This document shows, one piece after another, positions 15,136 through 27,368 of a stretch of DNA of 40,943 nucleotides (position 1 is the first letter of the stretch; each line of letters starts with the position of its first letter). The stretch comes from Rubrivivax sp. (lineage in GTDB: Bacteria; Pseudomonadota; Gammaproteobacteria; Burkholderiales; Burkholderiaceae_C), in the NCBI GenBank assembly GCA_022842305.1, contig JALHPY010000025.1, positions 1 to 40,943 on the forward strand, in the 5' to 3' direction. Position numbers and translations under genes: made by a program. The notes under the pieces are model-generated. The model worked only from the letters and a program-made list of their open reading frames with translations, was not told the DNA's origin and did no database searches.

Positions 15136-17495
15136 GACAGGGACTCCTCGCTGGCGGCAGGGGTTGCGGGGTTGGCGATGGGTGCTGGCGGCACAAAGGC
15201 GTCGACGTCGGCCTGGGTGATGGGCCAGGCGCTCTTGCCGCCGGCCAGCCAGGCGCCGATGGCGCGCGCAGCGCGGCGGCCGGCGCCCATGGCCAGGATG
15301 ACGGTGGCGCCACCGGTGACGATGTCACCGCCGGCAAACACGCCCGGCACGCTGGTGGCCTGGGTCGCGGCGTCGGCGACGATGTAGCCCCACTTGTTGA
15401 GCTCCAGCCCCGGCGTGGACTTGGTGACGATGGGGTTGGCCTTGGTGCCCAGCGCGTAGATCACGGTGTCGCATTCGAGCTCGATGAACTCGTCCTGCGG
15501 GATGGGCTGGCGGCGGCCCTTGGCATCGGGCTCGCCCAGCACCATCTTCTGCACCTTCATGCCGCGCACGTTGCCCTCGGGGTCGTTCAGTATCTCGACC
15601 GGGCCGTGCAGGAAGAAGAACTCGATGCCTTCTTCCTTGGCGTGGCGCAGCTCTTCGATGCGCGCCGGGGCCTCGGCCTCGGAGCGCCGGTAGATGCAGC
15701 GCACGGTGGGCGTGCCCAGGCGCTTGGCCACGCGCAGGCAATCCATGGCGGTGTTGCCCGCGCCGATGACGACCACGCTCTTGCCCAGCGTGATGGGGGT
15801 GTCCTGGTAGGGGAACTTGTCGCCGCCCATCAGGTTGACGCGGGTCAGGAACTCGTTGGCCGAATACACCTGGCCGGCAAACTCGCCCGGGATGCCCAGG
15901 AAGGCCGGCGCGCCGGCACCGGCGCCGACGAAGACCGCGTCGTAGCCCATGGTCTGCATCAGCTGCAGCACCGAGAAGGTCTTGCCGATGACCTTGTTGG
16001 TCTCGAAGTTGATGCCCATGGCCTTGAGGTGGTCGACCTCGCGCGCAATGATTTCGCGCGGCAGGCGGAACGACGGGATGCCGTACTGCAGCACGCCGCC
16101 CACCACGTGCAGCGCCTCGTAGACGGTGACGTCGCAGCCGTAGCGCTTGAGGTCCGCCGCTACCGCCAGGCCCGAAGGCCCCGAGCCGACGATGGCCACG
16201 CGGCCCAGCTGGCGCTCGAAGCGCTCCGCCTCCACCTTGCCCGGGCGCGCGCTGTCACCGACGAAGCGCTCCAGCCGGCCGATGGCCACGGCCTCGAGCT
16301 TGCGGCCGACGACGCATTGCGCCTCGCACTGCGACTCCTGCGGGCAGACGCGGCCGCAGACCGAGGGGAACAGGTTGGTCTTGTTGATGACCGCCAGCGC
16401 GCCGTCGATGTCGCGCACCAGCAGGTGACGGATGAAGCCGGGGATGTCGATGGACACCGGGCAGCCCTGGATGCAGGCCGGCTTGCTGCACATGATGCAG
16501 CGCTCGGCCTCGGCCAGCGCGTCGGCCATCGAGTAGCCGAGGTTGACTTCCTTGAAGTTGCGCGAACGTTCGACGGGATCGCGCTCGGGCATGGGCGTGG
16601 CGTGCGGCGCCAGGTCCTTGTACTTCTTGTAGTTGGTCTTGCCTTGTTCGAAGAGCAGCTTCTCGACGTTGCAGACGTGGGCGTAGTCGGTGTTGGCCGC
16701 GTCTTCCTCGCCCTTGAAGCGCTTCTGGCGCAGCATCAGTTCCTTGAAGTCGACCTGGTGCCCGTCGAAGTCGGGGCCGTCGACGCAGGCGAACTTGATC
16801 TCGGGGCCCACGGTCACGCGGCAGGAGCCGCACATGCCGGTGCCGTCGACCATGATGGCGTTGAGCGAGACCATGGTCTTGGTGCCCGAAGGCCGCGTGG
16901 TCTCGACGCAGGCGTTCATCATCGGCAGCGGGCCGATGGCCACCACCAGGTCGGGCGGGTCGGCCTGCAGCACCTCGTGCAAGGCTGATGTCACGAAGCC
17001 GGGCTTGCCGTAGCTGCCGTCGTCGGTGCAGACGATCAGGTTGTCGCAGTAGGCGGCGAACTGCTCTTCCCAGAACACCAGGTCCTTGTTGCGGAAGCCG
17101 ATGATCCCGGTGACGCGGTTGCCGGCTTGCTTGAAGGCGCGCAGCTGCGGGTAGACCGGGGCCACGCCCAGGCCGCCACCCACCAGCACCACATGGCCGA
17201 CCTTGCTGATGTGCTGGGGCATGCCCAGCGGGCCGACGAAGTCGATGACGTTGTCGCCGGCCTTGTAGTTGTCGCGCATGGCGCGCGTGGTCTTGCCCAG
17301 CGCCTGGATCACCATGGTGATGGTGCCCTTGTCGCGGTCGTAGTCGGCCACCGTCAGCGGGATGCGCTCGCCGCTCTCGTGCAGCCGCAGCATCACGAAG
17401 TGGCCGGGTTCGGCCGCCCGGGCCACGTCAGGCGCCAGCACTTCCCACAGGAAGGTGGTGTCCGAAAAGGATTCACGGCGAAGGATGGGATACAT
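15132..17495 (-). CDS. Fused NfnA-NfnB-like ferredoxin:NAD(P)H oxidoreductase
   Basis: One 787-residue chain carries both halves of an Nfn-type transhydrogenase. Residues 1-285 resemble the small subunit: a ferredoxin-reductase-like FAD/NAD(H) module (VGGGLGVAPVYPQLRA near 105) and a [2Fe-2S] site D217-x4-C222-x2-C225-x11-C237. Residues 310-787 resemble the large subunit or GltD: [4Fe-4S] ligands C333, C336, C341, C345 and C380, C384, C390, C394, an FAD site GSGPSGLA at 437-444, an NADPH site VVVIGAGNTAMD, and AGGDIVTGGATV near the end. Nfn couples ferredoxin plus NADH to two NADP+ by electron bifurcation; that activity is inferred here. The start MYPILRRESF at 17495 is preferred to an upstream ATG at 17540 that adds 15 unlike-family residues. 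Next to PFOR, it would recycle ferredoxin. Confidence 0.9.
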   Translation of the reverse strand: MYPILRRESFSDTTFLWEVLAPDVARAAEPGHFVMLRLHESGERIPLTVADYDRDKGTITMVIQALGKTTRAMRDNYKAGDNVIDFVGPLGMPQHISKVGHVVLVGGGLGVAPVYPQLRAFKQAGNRVTGIIGFRNKDLVFWEEQFAAYCDNLIVCTDDGSYGKPGFVTSALHEVLQADPPDLVVAIGPLPMMNACVETTRPSGTKTMVSLNAIMVDGTGMCGSCRVTVGPEIKFACVDGPDFDGHQVDFKELMLRQKRFKGEEDAANTDYAHVCNVEKLLFEQGKTNYKKYKDLAPHATPMPERDPVERSRNFKEVNLGYSMADALAEAERCIMCSKPACIQGCPVSIDIPGFIRHLLVRDIDGALAVINKTNLFPSVCGRVCPQESQCEAQCVVGRKLEAVAIGRLERFVGDSARPGKVEAERFERQLGRVAIVGSGPSGLAVAADLKRYGCDVTVYEALHVVGGVLQYGIPSFRLPREIIAREVDHLKAMGINFETNKVIGKTFSVLQLMQTMGYDAVFVGAGAGAPAFLGIPGEFAGQVYSANEFLTRVNLMGGDKFPYQDTPITLGKSVVVIGAGNTAMDCLRVAKRLGTPTVRCIYRRSEAEAPARIEELRHAKEEGIEFFFLHGPVEILNDPEGNVRGMKVQKMVLGEPDAKGRRQPIPQDEFIELECDTVIYALGTKANPIVTKSTPGLELNKWGYIVADAATQATSVPGVFAGGDIVTGGATVILAMGAGRRAARAIGAWLAGGKSAWPITQADVDAFVPPAPIANPATPAASEESLS

Positions 17496-17612
17496 GTCAG
17501 GTCTACCGTCCGTCAGTTCGTCGAATGGAGCCGCGGCCATCGCGGCGGCGCTGAAGGCATCTTTCGGCGCATGCGCCGGCTGCGTGGCCTCGAAGGCGGG
17601 CCAGGACCCGAA

Positions 17613-17642
17613 GCTTCGCGCATCGGTTGCACTTTGCGAAGC
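17613..17642 (-). other. Inverted repeat in the leader of the redox operon
   Basis: GCTTCGC at 17613-17619 pairs with GCGAAGC at 17636-17642 around a 16-base loop. If transcription starts near 17654, the stem lies within the first 45 bases of the mRNA and could affect its stability. Confidence 0.3.
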
Positions 17643-17688
17643 CCCTTTTCATCATGTGCAATCGTGTACCCGATCGACGCTGCGGCCA

Positions 17689-17702
17689 TTAACCTAAGTC
17701 AA
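17689..17702 (-). promoter_or_regulatory. FNR/Anr-like box upstream of the Nfn-PFOR operon
   Basis: Read on the reverse strand the site is TTGACTTAGGTTAA. The left half-site TTGAC fits the FNR/Anr consensus TTGA(T/C), and the right half-site GTTAA differs from (A/G)TCAA at one base, with the correct four-base spacer. If bound at the usual -41.5 position, transcription would start near 17654, and GGGTACACGAT lies where a -10 region is expected. The start codon at 17495 is then about 160 bases away. Oxygen control would suit a pyruvate:ferredoxin oxidoreductase operon. This is a by-eye match. Confidence 0.45.
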
Positions 17703-17903
17703 GGACAACGGCGAACCCGGGGGCCCCCGCGATATCGGCCGCGCAGCCCGCCGGGCAAGGTCTGAGTGCAGGGAGGCGCGCAGCGCAGGCGGTGTCGGGC
17801 GCGCGGCTGCGGGGCTGCAGGCCGGGCCTGCCGGCCGTGTGGAGGGCGTGGCCCTGGATCCGGACATCGAGCATCGGGGCCACTCCCGCAAAAGCCGCTC
17901 ATG

Positions 17904-17920
17904 GTCGGCCTTGGGCCGAC
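17904..17920. promoter_or_regulatory. Perfect inverted repeat upstream of ccmC
   Basis: GTCGGCC-TTG-GGCCGAC has perfect seven-base arms and a three-base loop. It could be an operator, or the terminator-like end of an untranslated RNA; no T-run follows. It lies about 135 bases before ccmC. Confidence 0.3.
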
Positions 17921-18056
17921 AGGTGATTTGCGCCACGTCAAAATGGCGGCCCACTGGCCGGCCTCTCCGGGTAAGCCAGGGCGGCGTTTGATGTTCCGCA
18001 AGACCCCAGGGCCGGCATGCAGGAACATGCGCCCCTCAGCCTCGACCCTCGAATCC

Positions 18057-18845
18057 GTGACCGAAGCCACACTCGCCACCGCCCGAACACCCGCCCGCAG
18101 CGCCGGTTTGCGCTGGTCCACCTTTGCCGCGCCCTCGCGCTTCTACGCCATCAGCGGCAGCCTGCTGCCCTGGCTGTGGGCGGCCACGCTGGCACTCAGC
18201 GTCGCGGGGCTGTGGGTGGGCTTCTTCCTCGCCCCCACCGACGCGGTGCAGCGCGACGCCTACCGCATCATCTTCATCCACGTGCCCGCAGCCTGGATGT
18301 CCATGACCCTGTACCTGGCCATGGCCTTCTGGGCCGCCATCGGCTGGGCCTTCAATGCGCGCATGGCCTCGATGCTGGCGCGCGCCATCGCCCCCACCGG
18401 GGCGCTGTTCACCGTGGTGGCGCTGTGGAGCGGCGCCTTCTGGGGCAAGCCCACCTGGGGCGCCTGGTGGGTATGGGACGCGCGGCTCACGTCCGAGCTG
18501 ATCCTGCTGTTCCTGTACGTGGGCTACATGGCGCTGGTGTCGGCCATCGACGACCAGCGCCGCGGCGACCAGGCCGGCGCGCTGCTGGCGCTGGTGGGTG
18601 CGGTCAACGTGCCCATCATCTATTTCTCGGTGAAGTGGTGGAACACCCTGCACCAGGGCGCCAGCGTGAGCCTGAACGCCGCGCCCAAGATGGCCAGCAT
18701 CATGCTCAGCGGCATGCTGCTGATGGCACTGGCCTGCTGGGCCTATGCCTTTGCGGTGGTCTTCATGCGCGTGCGTGCGGTCATCCTGGAACGCGAACAC
18801 GATACGGCCTGGGTGCGCGACCTGGCCCTCAGCAAGGGAAACTGA
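18057..18845 (+). CDS. ccmC: Heme exporter/heme-handling protein CcmC
   Basis: CcmC is the six-helix inner-membrane protein of cytochrome c maturation System I that presents heme to CcmE. The sequence has the family's heme-handling tryptophan motif WGAWWVWDARLTSE and the conserved histidines in FIHVPAAW and TLHQGASV that would bind heme. With the GTG at 18057 the protein is 262 residues, close to usual length. ATGs at 18027 and 17991 are in-frame alternatives; none has a proper Shine-Dalgarno. The next gene, ccmD, begins three bases after the stop codon. The expected neighbours ccmA and ccmB are absent upstream, where a promoter region lies instead. Confidence 0.93.
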   Translation: MTEATLATARTPARSAGLRWSTFAAPSRFYAISGSLLPWLWAATLALSVAGLWVGFFLAPTDAVQRDAYRIIFIHVPAAWMSMTLYLAMAFWAAIGWAFNARMASMLARAIAPTGALFTVVALWSGAFWGKPTWGAWWVWDARLTSELILLFLYVGYMALVSAIDDQRRGDQAGALLALVGAVNVPIIYFSVKWWNTLHQGASVSLNAAPKMASIMLSGMLLMALACWAYAFAVVFMRVRAVILEREHDTAWVRDLALSKGN

Positions 18846-18847
18846 AC

Positions 18848-19009
18848 ATGCAATGGAACAGTGCGTCCGAGTTCTTCGCCATGGGCGGCTACGGGCTCTA
18901 CGTGTGGGGCTCCTACGCCATGACCCTGCTCGTCATGGTGGTCGAGCCCCTGCTCGCCGCGCACCGCCACCGCGCGGCGCTGCAGGCCGCGGCCGACGAC
19001 GCGCGTTGA
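18848..19009 (+). CDS. ccmD: Heme exporter accessory protein CcmD
   Basis: This 53-residue protein has one transmembrane helix (about residues 13-35) preceded by SEFFAMGGYGLYVWGSYA and followed by a charged tail with HRHRAAL. The MGGYGLYVWGSY segment is typical of CcmD, a small protein that helps release heme-loaded CcmE from the CcmABC complex. The ATG lies three bases after ccmC's stop. In complete clusters ccmE follows; here the next gene is ccmI. Confidence 0.9.
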   Translation: MQWNSASEFFAMGGYGLYVWGSYAMTLLVMVVEPLLAAHRHRAALQAAADDAR

Positions 19010-19022
19010 GGCGCCCGGCACG

Positions 19023-19817
19023 ATGAGCAACGCACAACCCAAAGTCCAGGCCCTGCGCCGGCAACTGCAGCAGTTGCAGGAGCGGCACGCCGCGGGCGCG
19101 CTGGATGACGGCGCCTACCGCGTGGCGCGCGAGGCCCTCGAGCAGCAGATCCTGGCCGCGGTGGTGGGCACGCCGCCTGCGGCAGCGCCCGCCGCGGTCG
19201 CGGCGCGTACCAGCCACACCGGTGCGCTGGTCGGCGGCGTGGCCGCGGTGCTGCTGATCGTGGGCGGCGCGGCCTGGTGGCAATCGCGCCAGAACACGGC
19301 CGATGCGCCCGTGGCAGCGGCCGCGGGCGGCGCTTCGGCCTCGCCCCACGCCATGGGCAGGGACGAGATGGCCGCGATGACCTCGCGCCTGGCCGAGCGC
19401 CTGAAAGACCGGCCCGATGACGTCGAGGGCTGGGCCATGCTGGGGCGCTCGTACGCGGCCATCGGCCGCCCGGACGATGCGCTGGCGGCCTACGACCGTG
19501 TGCTCAAGCTCACACCCAACGATGCCGCGATCATGGCCGACTACGCCGACGCGCTGGCCGTCAAGAACGGTCGCAGCCTCGAGGGCGCGCCGATGCAATG
19601 GATAGAAAAGGCGCTGAAGGCCGACCCGGACAACATCAAGGCCCTGGGCCTGGCCGGCACAGTGGCCTTCAACCGCGGCGACTTCGCCATGGCCGTGAAG
19701 CACTGGGACCGCGCCGTCAAGGTAGGCCCGCCCAGCCACCCCATCGTTGCGCAACTGGCCGAAGGTGCGGCCGAGGCGCGCAAGCGCGGCAAGCTGCCGG
19801 CGGCGCCCGCCCAGTAG
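19023..19817 (+). CDS. ccmI: CcmI-like cytochrome c biogenesis TPR protein
   Basis: This 264-residue protein has a coiled N-terminal segment (about residues 5-48, LRRQLQQLQERHAAGALDDGAYRVAREALEQQIL) like the cytoplasmic loop of CcmI, a single transmembrane helix at about 65-86, and a periplasmic domain with tetratricopeptide repeats at about 110-240 (WAMLGRSYAAIGRPDDALAAYDRVLKLTPND is the clearest). CcmI chaperones apocytochrome c to the heme lyase. The first helix of full CcmI is missing, so the chain would cross the membrane once. It starts 13 bases after ccmD, so the three genes form one operon. A nine-base tandem repeat (TAGCGGCCC) covers its stop codon. Confidence 0.82.
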   Translation: MSNAQPKVQALRRQLQQLQERHAAGALDDGAYRVAREALEQQILAAVVGTPPAAAPAAVAARTSHTGALVGGVAAVLLIVGGAAWWQSRQNTADAPVAAAAGGASASPHAMGRDEMAAMTSRLAERLKDRPDDVEGWAMLGRSYAAIGRPDDALAAYDRVLKLTPNDAAIMADYADALAVKNGRSLEGAPMQWIEKALKADPDNIKALGLAGTVAFNRGDFAMAVKHWDRAVKVGPPSHPIVAQLAEGAAEARKRGKLPAAPAQ

Positions 19818-19844
19818 CGGCCCTAGCGGCCCCATACCCAAGAC

Positions 19845-19878
19845 AAAGCCCGCCGGGCATCGCTGCCGGGCGGGCTTT
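19845..19878. terminator. Bidirectional intrinsic terminator between ccmI and atpC
   Basis: A 15-base left arm (19845-19859, starting AAAGCCCGCC) pairs with a right arm (19864-19878, ending GGGCGGGCTTT) with one mismatch and a four-base TCGC loop. The left arm begins with an A-run and the right ends in a T-run, so it can serve both converging transcripts: ccmCDI from the left and the ATP synthase operon from the right. Confidence 0.82.
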
Positions 19879-19908
19879 GCCGAAGCGCCTGGCGGCGCTG
19901 AGGCCGGG

Positions 19909-20325
19909 CTACTTCTTGCGCAGCTTCTGGATCGCCGCCAGCTGCGCCGCCATGGCCGCAAACTCGCCCTGGGCCGCGGCCAGGTCGATGTCGCTCTTGG
20001 CGTTCTTCATGGCCTCTTCGGCCATCTTCTTGGCTTCGAGTGCCTTGGCCTCGTCGAGGTCGTGGCCGCGGATGGCGGTGTCGGCCAGAACGGTGACCGT
20101 ACCCGGCTGCACTTCGAGAATGCCACCGGCGACGAAGACGAACTCTTCCTCGCCGTTGTCAGCGCGTTCGATGCGCACCGCACCTGGCTTGATGCGCGTG
20201 ATCAACGGCGTGTGGCGCGGCAGGATGCCGAGCTCGCCGTTCTCGCCCGGCAGGGCGACGAACTTGGCCTCGCCGCTGAAGATGCTCTCTTCGGCAGAAA
20301 CAACGTCGACGTGGATGGTGGCCAT
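19909..20325 (-). CDS. atpC: F-type ATP synthase epsilon subunit
   Basis: AtpC is the epsilon subunit of the central stalk, coupling rotation to F1 and inhibiting wasteful hydrolysis. The 138-residue protein shows the N-terminal beta-sandwich ([39 protein letters not shown]) and a C-terminal pair of helices rich in Ala, Lys and Glu, and is the usual length. The GILPRHTPL motif is diagnostic. It is the last gene of the operon, with an unusually long 127-base gap after atpD that holds a hairpin. Confidence 0.97.
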   Translation of the reverse strand: MATIHVDVVSAEESIFSGEAKFVALPGENGELGILPRHTPLITRIKPGAVRIERADNGEEEFVFVAGGILEVQPGTVTVLADTAIRGHDLDEAKALEAKKMAEEAMKNAKSDIDLAAAQGEFAAMAAQLAAIQKLRKK

Positions 20326-20397
20326 GATGGAGTCCCGCTAGGTTTGTAGAAGATTCAAGGAGCAAGCAGACGGGTCGCGGGCAAGGCGCCCCCCACA

Positions 20398-20415
20398 GCC
20401 GTACACCCGTACGGC
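20398..20415 (-). other. Hairpin in the atpD-atpC gap
   Basis: GCCGTAC (20398-20404) and GTACGGC (20409-20415) pair perfectly around ACCC within the 127-base spacer before atpC. It could slow transcription or set the lower expression that epsilon needs relative to beta, but this is inferred from position only. Confidence 0.35.
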
Positions 20416-20452
20416 GAGGAGGGCAACGCCGCCCCCGGCCCGTATGCGCCGC

Positions 20453-22812
<2,360 letters not shown>

Positions 22813-22840
22813 GGTCTGTTCTCCTGGTACGGGGCCGGCT

Positions 22841-24394
<1,554 letters not shown>

Positions 24395-24467
24395 CGTGTT
24401 CTCCGAAATGCTTGGGGCGGCGACCGCCATCGCGGTCTGCGGGGTGCCGTGGCGCTTGGGGCGGCCG

Positions 24468-25010
24468 TCAGGCGGTCAGCGCAACCTTCATCTGTTCGAG
24501 ACGCGCCTTGACCGAGGTGTCGAGCACCTCGTCGCCGACGACGACACGGATGCCGCCGATCAGTTCGGGCACGAGTTCGACGCGCGCGTTGAGCTTGCGC
24601 TGGAAGCGCTTCTCGAGCGTGGCGGCCACTTCGGCCAGCGCGGCACCTTCGATCGGGAAGGCGCTCTGGATGAGGGCGTCGGACACCCCCGAGCTGGCGT
24701 TGACCAGCGCCTGGAACTGCGCCGCGATCTCGGGCAAGGCCGCCAGGCGGCCGTTGTCGAGCACGGTGCGCAGCAGGTTGCCGATCTTGACGTCCAGCGA
24801 CAGACCCTTGCTCAAGGCCACGCCGGCGATCAGGTCGAAGACCTGCACCGCCGCCACCTTGGGGTTGTCGGCGTACTGGCGCAGCCGTTCGTCAGCCGCC
24901 AGCTGGGCCAGTGAGCCCATCTGCGCCTTCAGCGTCTGGACGTCGCTGCCGGCCACGGACTTGAACAGCGCTTCGGCGTAGGGCCGTGCGATGGTCGCCA
25001 GCTCGGCCAT
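24468..25010 (-). CDS. atpH: F-type ATP synthase delta subunit
   Basis: AtpH sits on top of F1 and holds the peripheral stalk. The 180-residue protein starts [19 protein letters not shown], the conserved first helix, and ends with [30 protein letters not shown], in which the GGI.V.VGD..LD.S...RL pattern is diagnostic. Only one base separates its start from the end of atpF, so the two are translationally coupled. Confidence 0.97.
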   Translation of the reverse strand: MAELATIARPYAEALFKSVAGSDVQTLKAQMGSLAQLAADERLRQYADNPKVAAVQVFDLIAGVALSKGLSLDVKIGNLLRTVLDNGRLAALPEIAAQFQALVNASSGVSDALIQSAFPIEGAALAEVAATLEKRFQRKLNARVELVPELIGGIRVVVGDEVLDTSVKARLEQMKVALTA

Positions 25011-25011
25011 G

Positions 25012-25482
25012 TCAGAGCTCCGCCTTCAGCCGGCCGAGAAGCTCGGCGTGCACGCCGGCGTTCACTTCCTTGCGCAGGATGGCCTCGGCGCCCTTGACGG
25101 CCAGACCGGCCACCTGCTCGCGCAGCACTTCACGCGCCTTGACCGACTCCTGCTCGGCTTCGGCGCGGGCCGCGGCGATGATCTTGGCGGCTTCCTCGCT
25201 GGCGCGGCCCTTGGCCTCTTCGACCATCTGCTGCGCCAGGCGCTCGGCATCGGCCAGGCGCTTGGCAGCGTCGTCGCGGGCGGCGGAGAGCTGGGCTTCC
25301 ACGCGCTTGTTGGCGGCGCTGAGTTCGCTCTTGGCCTTGTCCGCGGCGCTCAGGCCGTCGGCGATCTTCTTGGCGCGCTCATCGAGTGCGGCGGTGATCG
25401 GCGGCCAGACGAACTTCATCGTGAACCAGACCAGGATCGCAAAGACGATCATCTGGATGATCAGGGTGGCGTTGATGCTCAC
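25012..25482 (-). CDS. atpF: F-type ATP synthase b subunit
   Basis: AtpF forms the peripheral stalk as a dimer. The 156-residue protein has one N-terminal transmembrane helix ([20 protein letters not shown]) followed by [21 protein letters not shown] and a long charged coiled coil rich in Ala, Lys, Glu and Arg to the C-terminus. KFVWPPI..AL.ER is the conserved region after the membrane segment. Length equals that of E. coli b. Only one b-type gene is present, so the stalk is a homodimer. Confidence 0.97.
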   Translation of the reverse strand: MSINATLIIQMIVFAILVWFTMKFVWPPITAALDERAKKIADGLSAADKAKSELSAANKRVEAQLSAARDDAAKRLADAERLAQQMVEEAKGRASEEAAKIIAAARAEAEQESVKAREVLREQVAGLAVKGAEAILRKEVNAGVHAELLGRLKAEL

Positions 25483-25554
25483 AGCTGTGACCTCGTCATG
25501 GGGAACCCAGGGCAGCGATCAATGTGACGCCACCCGCCGGACCGAAGCGTGAAA

Positions 25555-25902
<348 letters not shown>

Positions 25903-26739
25903 TCAGTGCGAGTCATGCGCCTGGCCCACGTACACGAGGGTCAGCATCATGAACACGAAGGCCTGCAGGGTGATGATCAGGATGTGGAAGATGGCCCACA
26001 CGCTGCCGGCGATGACGTGCCCGATGGCCAGGCCGAAGCCCGTGGCCGACAGGGTGAAGGCGCCGCCCATCAGCGCGATCAGCATGAAGATCAGTTCGCC
26101 GGCGTACATGTTGCCGAACAAACGCATGCCGTGCGAGACCGTCTTGGCGACGAACTCGATGAGCTGCATCGCGAAATTGACCGGGTACAGGAACCACTTG
26201 TCGCCGAAGGGGGCGGAGAAGAGTTCGTGGATCCAGCCGCCGGCACCCTTGATCTTGACGTTGTAGACCAGGCACACCAGCAGCACGCTCAGCGACAGGC
26301 CCATCGTCACCGACAGGTCGGCGGTGGGCACGACGCGCTGGTAGTGGATGCCCATCATGCTGGTGATCACCGGCAGCAGGTCCACCGGCAGCAGGTCCAT
26401 CGCATTCATCAGGAAGATCCATACGAAGACCGTCAGCGCCAGCGGCGCCACGAGCTTGCGGCTCTGCGCGTTGTGGACGATGCCCTTGGCCTGGGAATCG
26501 ACCATCTCGACCAGCAGTTCCACCGCCGCCTGGAAGCGACCCGGCACACCCGAGGTGGCCTTGCTGGCCGCGCGCCACAGGAAGTAGCAGGTGATCACAC
26601 CGAGCACCGTGGCCCAGAAGATCGAGTCGAGGTTGAAGACCGTGAAGTCCACCACCGCGGTCTGCTTCTGATTCTGCAGATGCTGGAGGTGATGGACGAT
26701 GTACTCGCCTGCTGTGGGGGCGTGACCTTCGGCTGCCAT
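25903..26739 (-). CDS. atpB: F-type ATP synthase a subunit
   Basis: AtpB forms the proton half-channels next to the c ring. The 278-residue protein is a multi-helix membrane protein with the conserved [14 protein letters not shown] segment containing the essential arginine (equivalent to E. coli Arg210) and [19 protein letters not shown] at the C-terminus. NPH and Q residues typical of the last helices are present. Twenty-one bases separate it from atpI. Confidence 0.98.
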   Translation of the reverse strand: MAAEGHAPTAGEYIVHHLQHLQNQKQTAVVDFTVFNLDSIFWATVLGVITCYFLWRAASKATSGVPGRFQAAVELLVEMVDSQAKGIVHNAQSRKLVAPLALTVFVWIFLMNAMDLLPVDLLPVITSMMGIHYQRVVPTADLSVTMGLSLSVLLVCLVYNVKIKGAGGWIHELFSAPFGDKWFLYPVNFAMQLIEFVAKTVSHGMRLFGNMYAGELIFMLIALMGGAFTLSATGFGLAIGHVIAGSVWAIFHILIITLQAFVFMMLTLVYVGQAHDSH

Positions 26740-26760
26740 GTTGTATGTCGTCCCGTGCTC

Positions 26761-27261
26761 TTAGCGACTTTGTCTGCGGCCGCGCCACAACAGCGCCAGC
26801 CAGTAAACCTTCATGCACAACACCAGACCCACCAGCAAGGCTGGCCAGCTCAGGGGCTGCACGAGCTTCGGGGCCAGCACCAGCATGACCACCGAAACCG
26901 CGATCTTGACAAACTCCCACAACATGAAACTGACGGCGCTGCCACCAGGCGACATGCTGCTGAGCCGGCTGGTCATGCCGCGTGCCATCAAGGCCCCCGG
27001 CAGCACCACCACGGCGGCGCCGTAAAGCACCGACCACGCCAGCTCCATCCTCTGCGTGACCAGCGCCACCAACAGCGCCGCGACCACACCCACCGCCCCT
27101 TGCGCGCCCACCACCCGCCACGGTGACAGTGACGGCAGGCGCTTGCGCAGAGCCGAAGCTTCCTCTTTCGTCAGCGGCCGGTACGGCGCCGCTCCCCCTT
27201 GGCCGTCTGCCCCATCTTCATCGTCCCAGCGGTCGTTGCGGAGCTTCCGGTCGATCGCCAT
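26761..27261 (-). CDS. atpI: ATP synthase assembly protein I (AtpI-like)
   Basis: This 166-residue protein is the first gene of the operon. After a long charged N-terminus (MAIDRKLRNDRWDDEDGADG, then LTKEEASALRKRLPSLSPW) it has four hydrophobic helices, matching the AtpI/UncI group that helps assemble the c ring or supplies magnesium. The start at 27261 is chosen because it lies just after the promoter; an in-frame start at 27354 would put the promoter inside the gene. Confidence 0.85.
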   Translation of the reverse strand: MAIDRKLRNDRWDDEDGADGQGGAAPYRPLTKEEASALRKRLPSLSPWRVVGAQGAVGVVAALLVALVTQRMELAWSVLYGAAVVVLPGALMARGMTSRLSSMSPGGSAVSFMLWEFVKIAVSVVMLVLAPKLVQPLSWPALLVGLVLCMKVYWLALLWRGRRQSR

Positions 27262-27288
27262 GGTGGGTGAGGTCAGCAAAGCCTCGGA

Positions 27289-27294
27289 ATTATA
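27289..27294 (-). promoter_or_regulatory. -10 box of the ATP synthase operon
   Basis: Read on the reverse strand this is a perfect TATAAT, the only such box in the gap, ending 27 bases before the atpI start codon. Transcription would start near 27282, leaving a leader of about 20 bases. The -35 region 17 bases upstream is G-rich and does not resemble TTGACA. Confidence 0.65.
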
Positions 27295-27368
27295 CGAAGA
27301 AACCCGAAGACCCCCTTCAGGCATGGGTGCACGGGGCCGCTGGCGGGCACGCACGGCGCTTCGCTGGG

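Larger units (their letters stand above)
17496..18056. other. Divergent intergenic region between the Nfn-like gene and ccmC
   Basis: These 561 bases hold no convincing gene; open frames in them lack family features. The left part is the probable leader and promoter of the reverse-strand redox operon, with an FNR-like box at 17689-17702 and a leader hairpin at 17613-17642. The right part precedes ccmC and holds a perfect seven-base inverted repeat at 17904-17920 and a weak TTG-N8-CAA element at 17928-17941. Short A/T-richer stretches around 17640-17702 stand out from the GC-rich surroundings, as expected of a promoter. Confidence 0.6.

Noticed and set aside
17928..17941. Second FNR-like site TTG-N8-CAA before ccmC
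   Set aside because: Only the right half-site is good; the left reads TTGCG. In a 560-base gap this level of match is expected by chance.
17766..18056. Upstream extension of ccmC to give a 359-residue protein
   Set aside because: The added residues are Arg/Gly/Pro-rich and unlike any CcmC N-terminus; the region looks regulatory.
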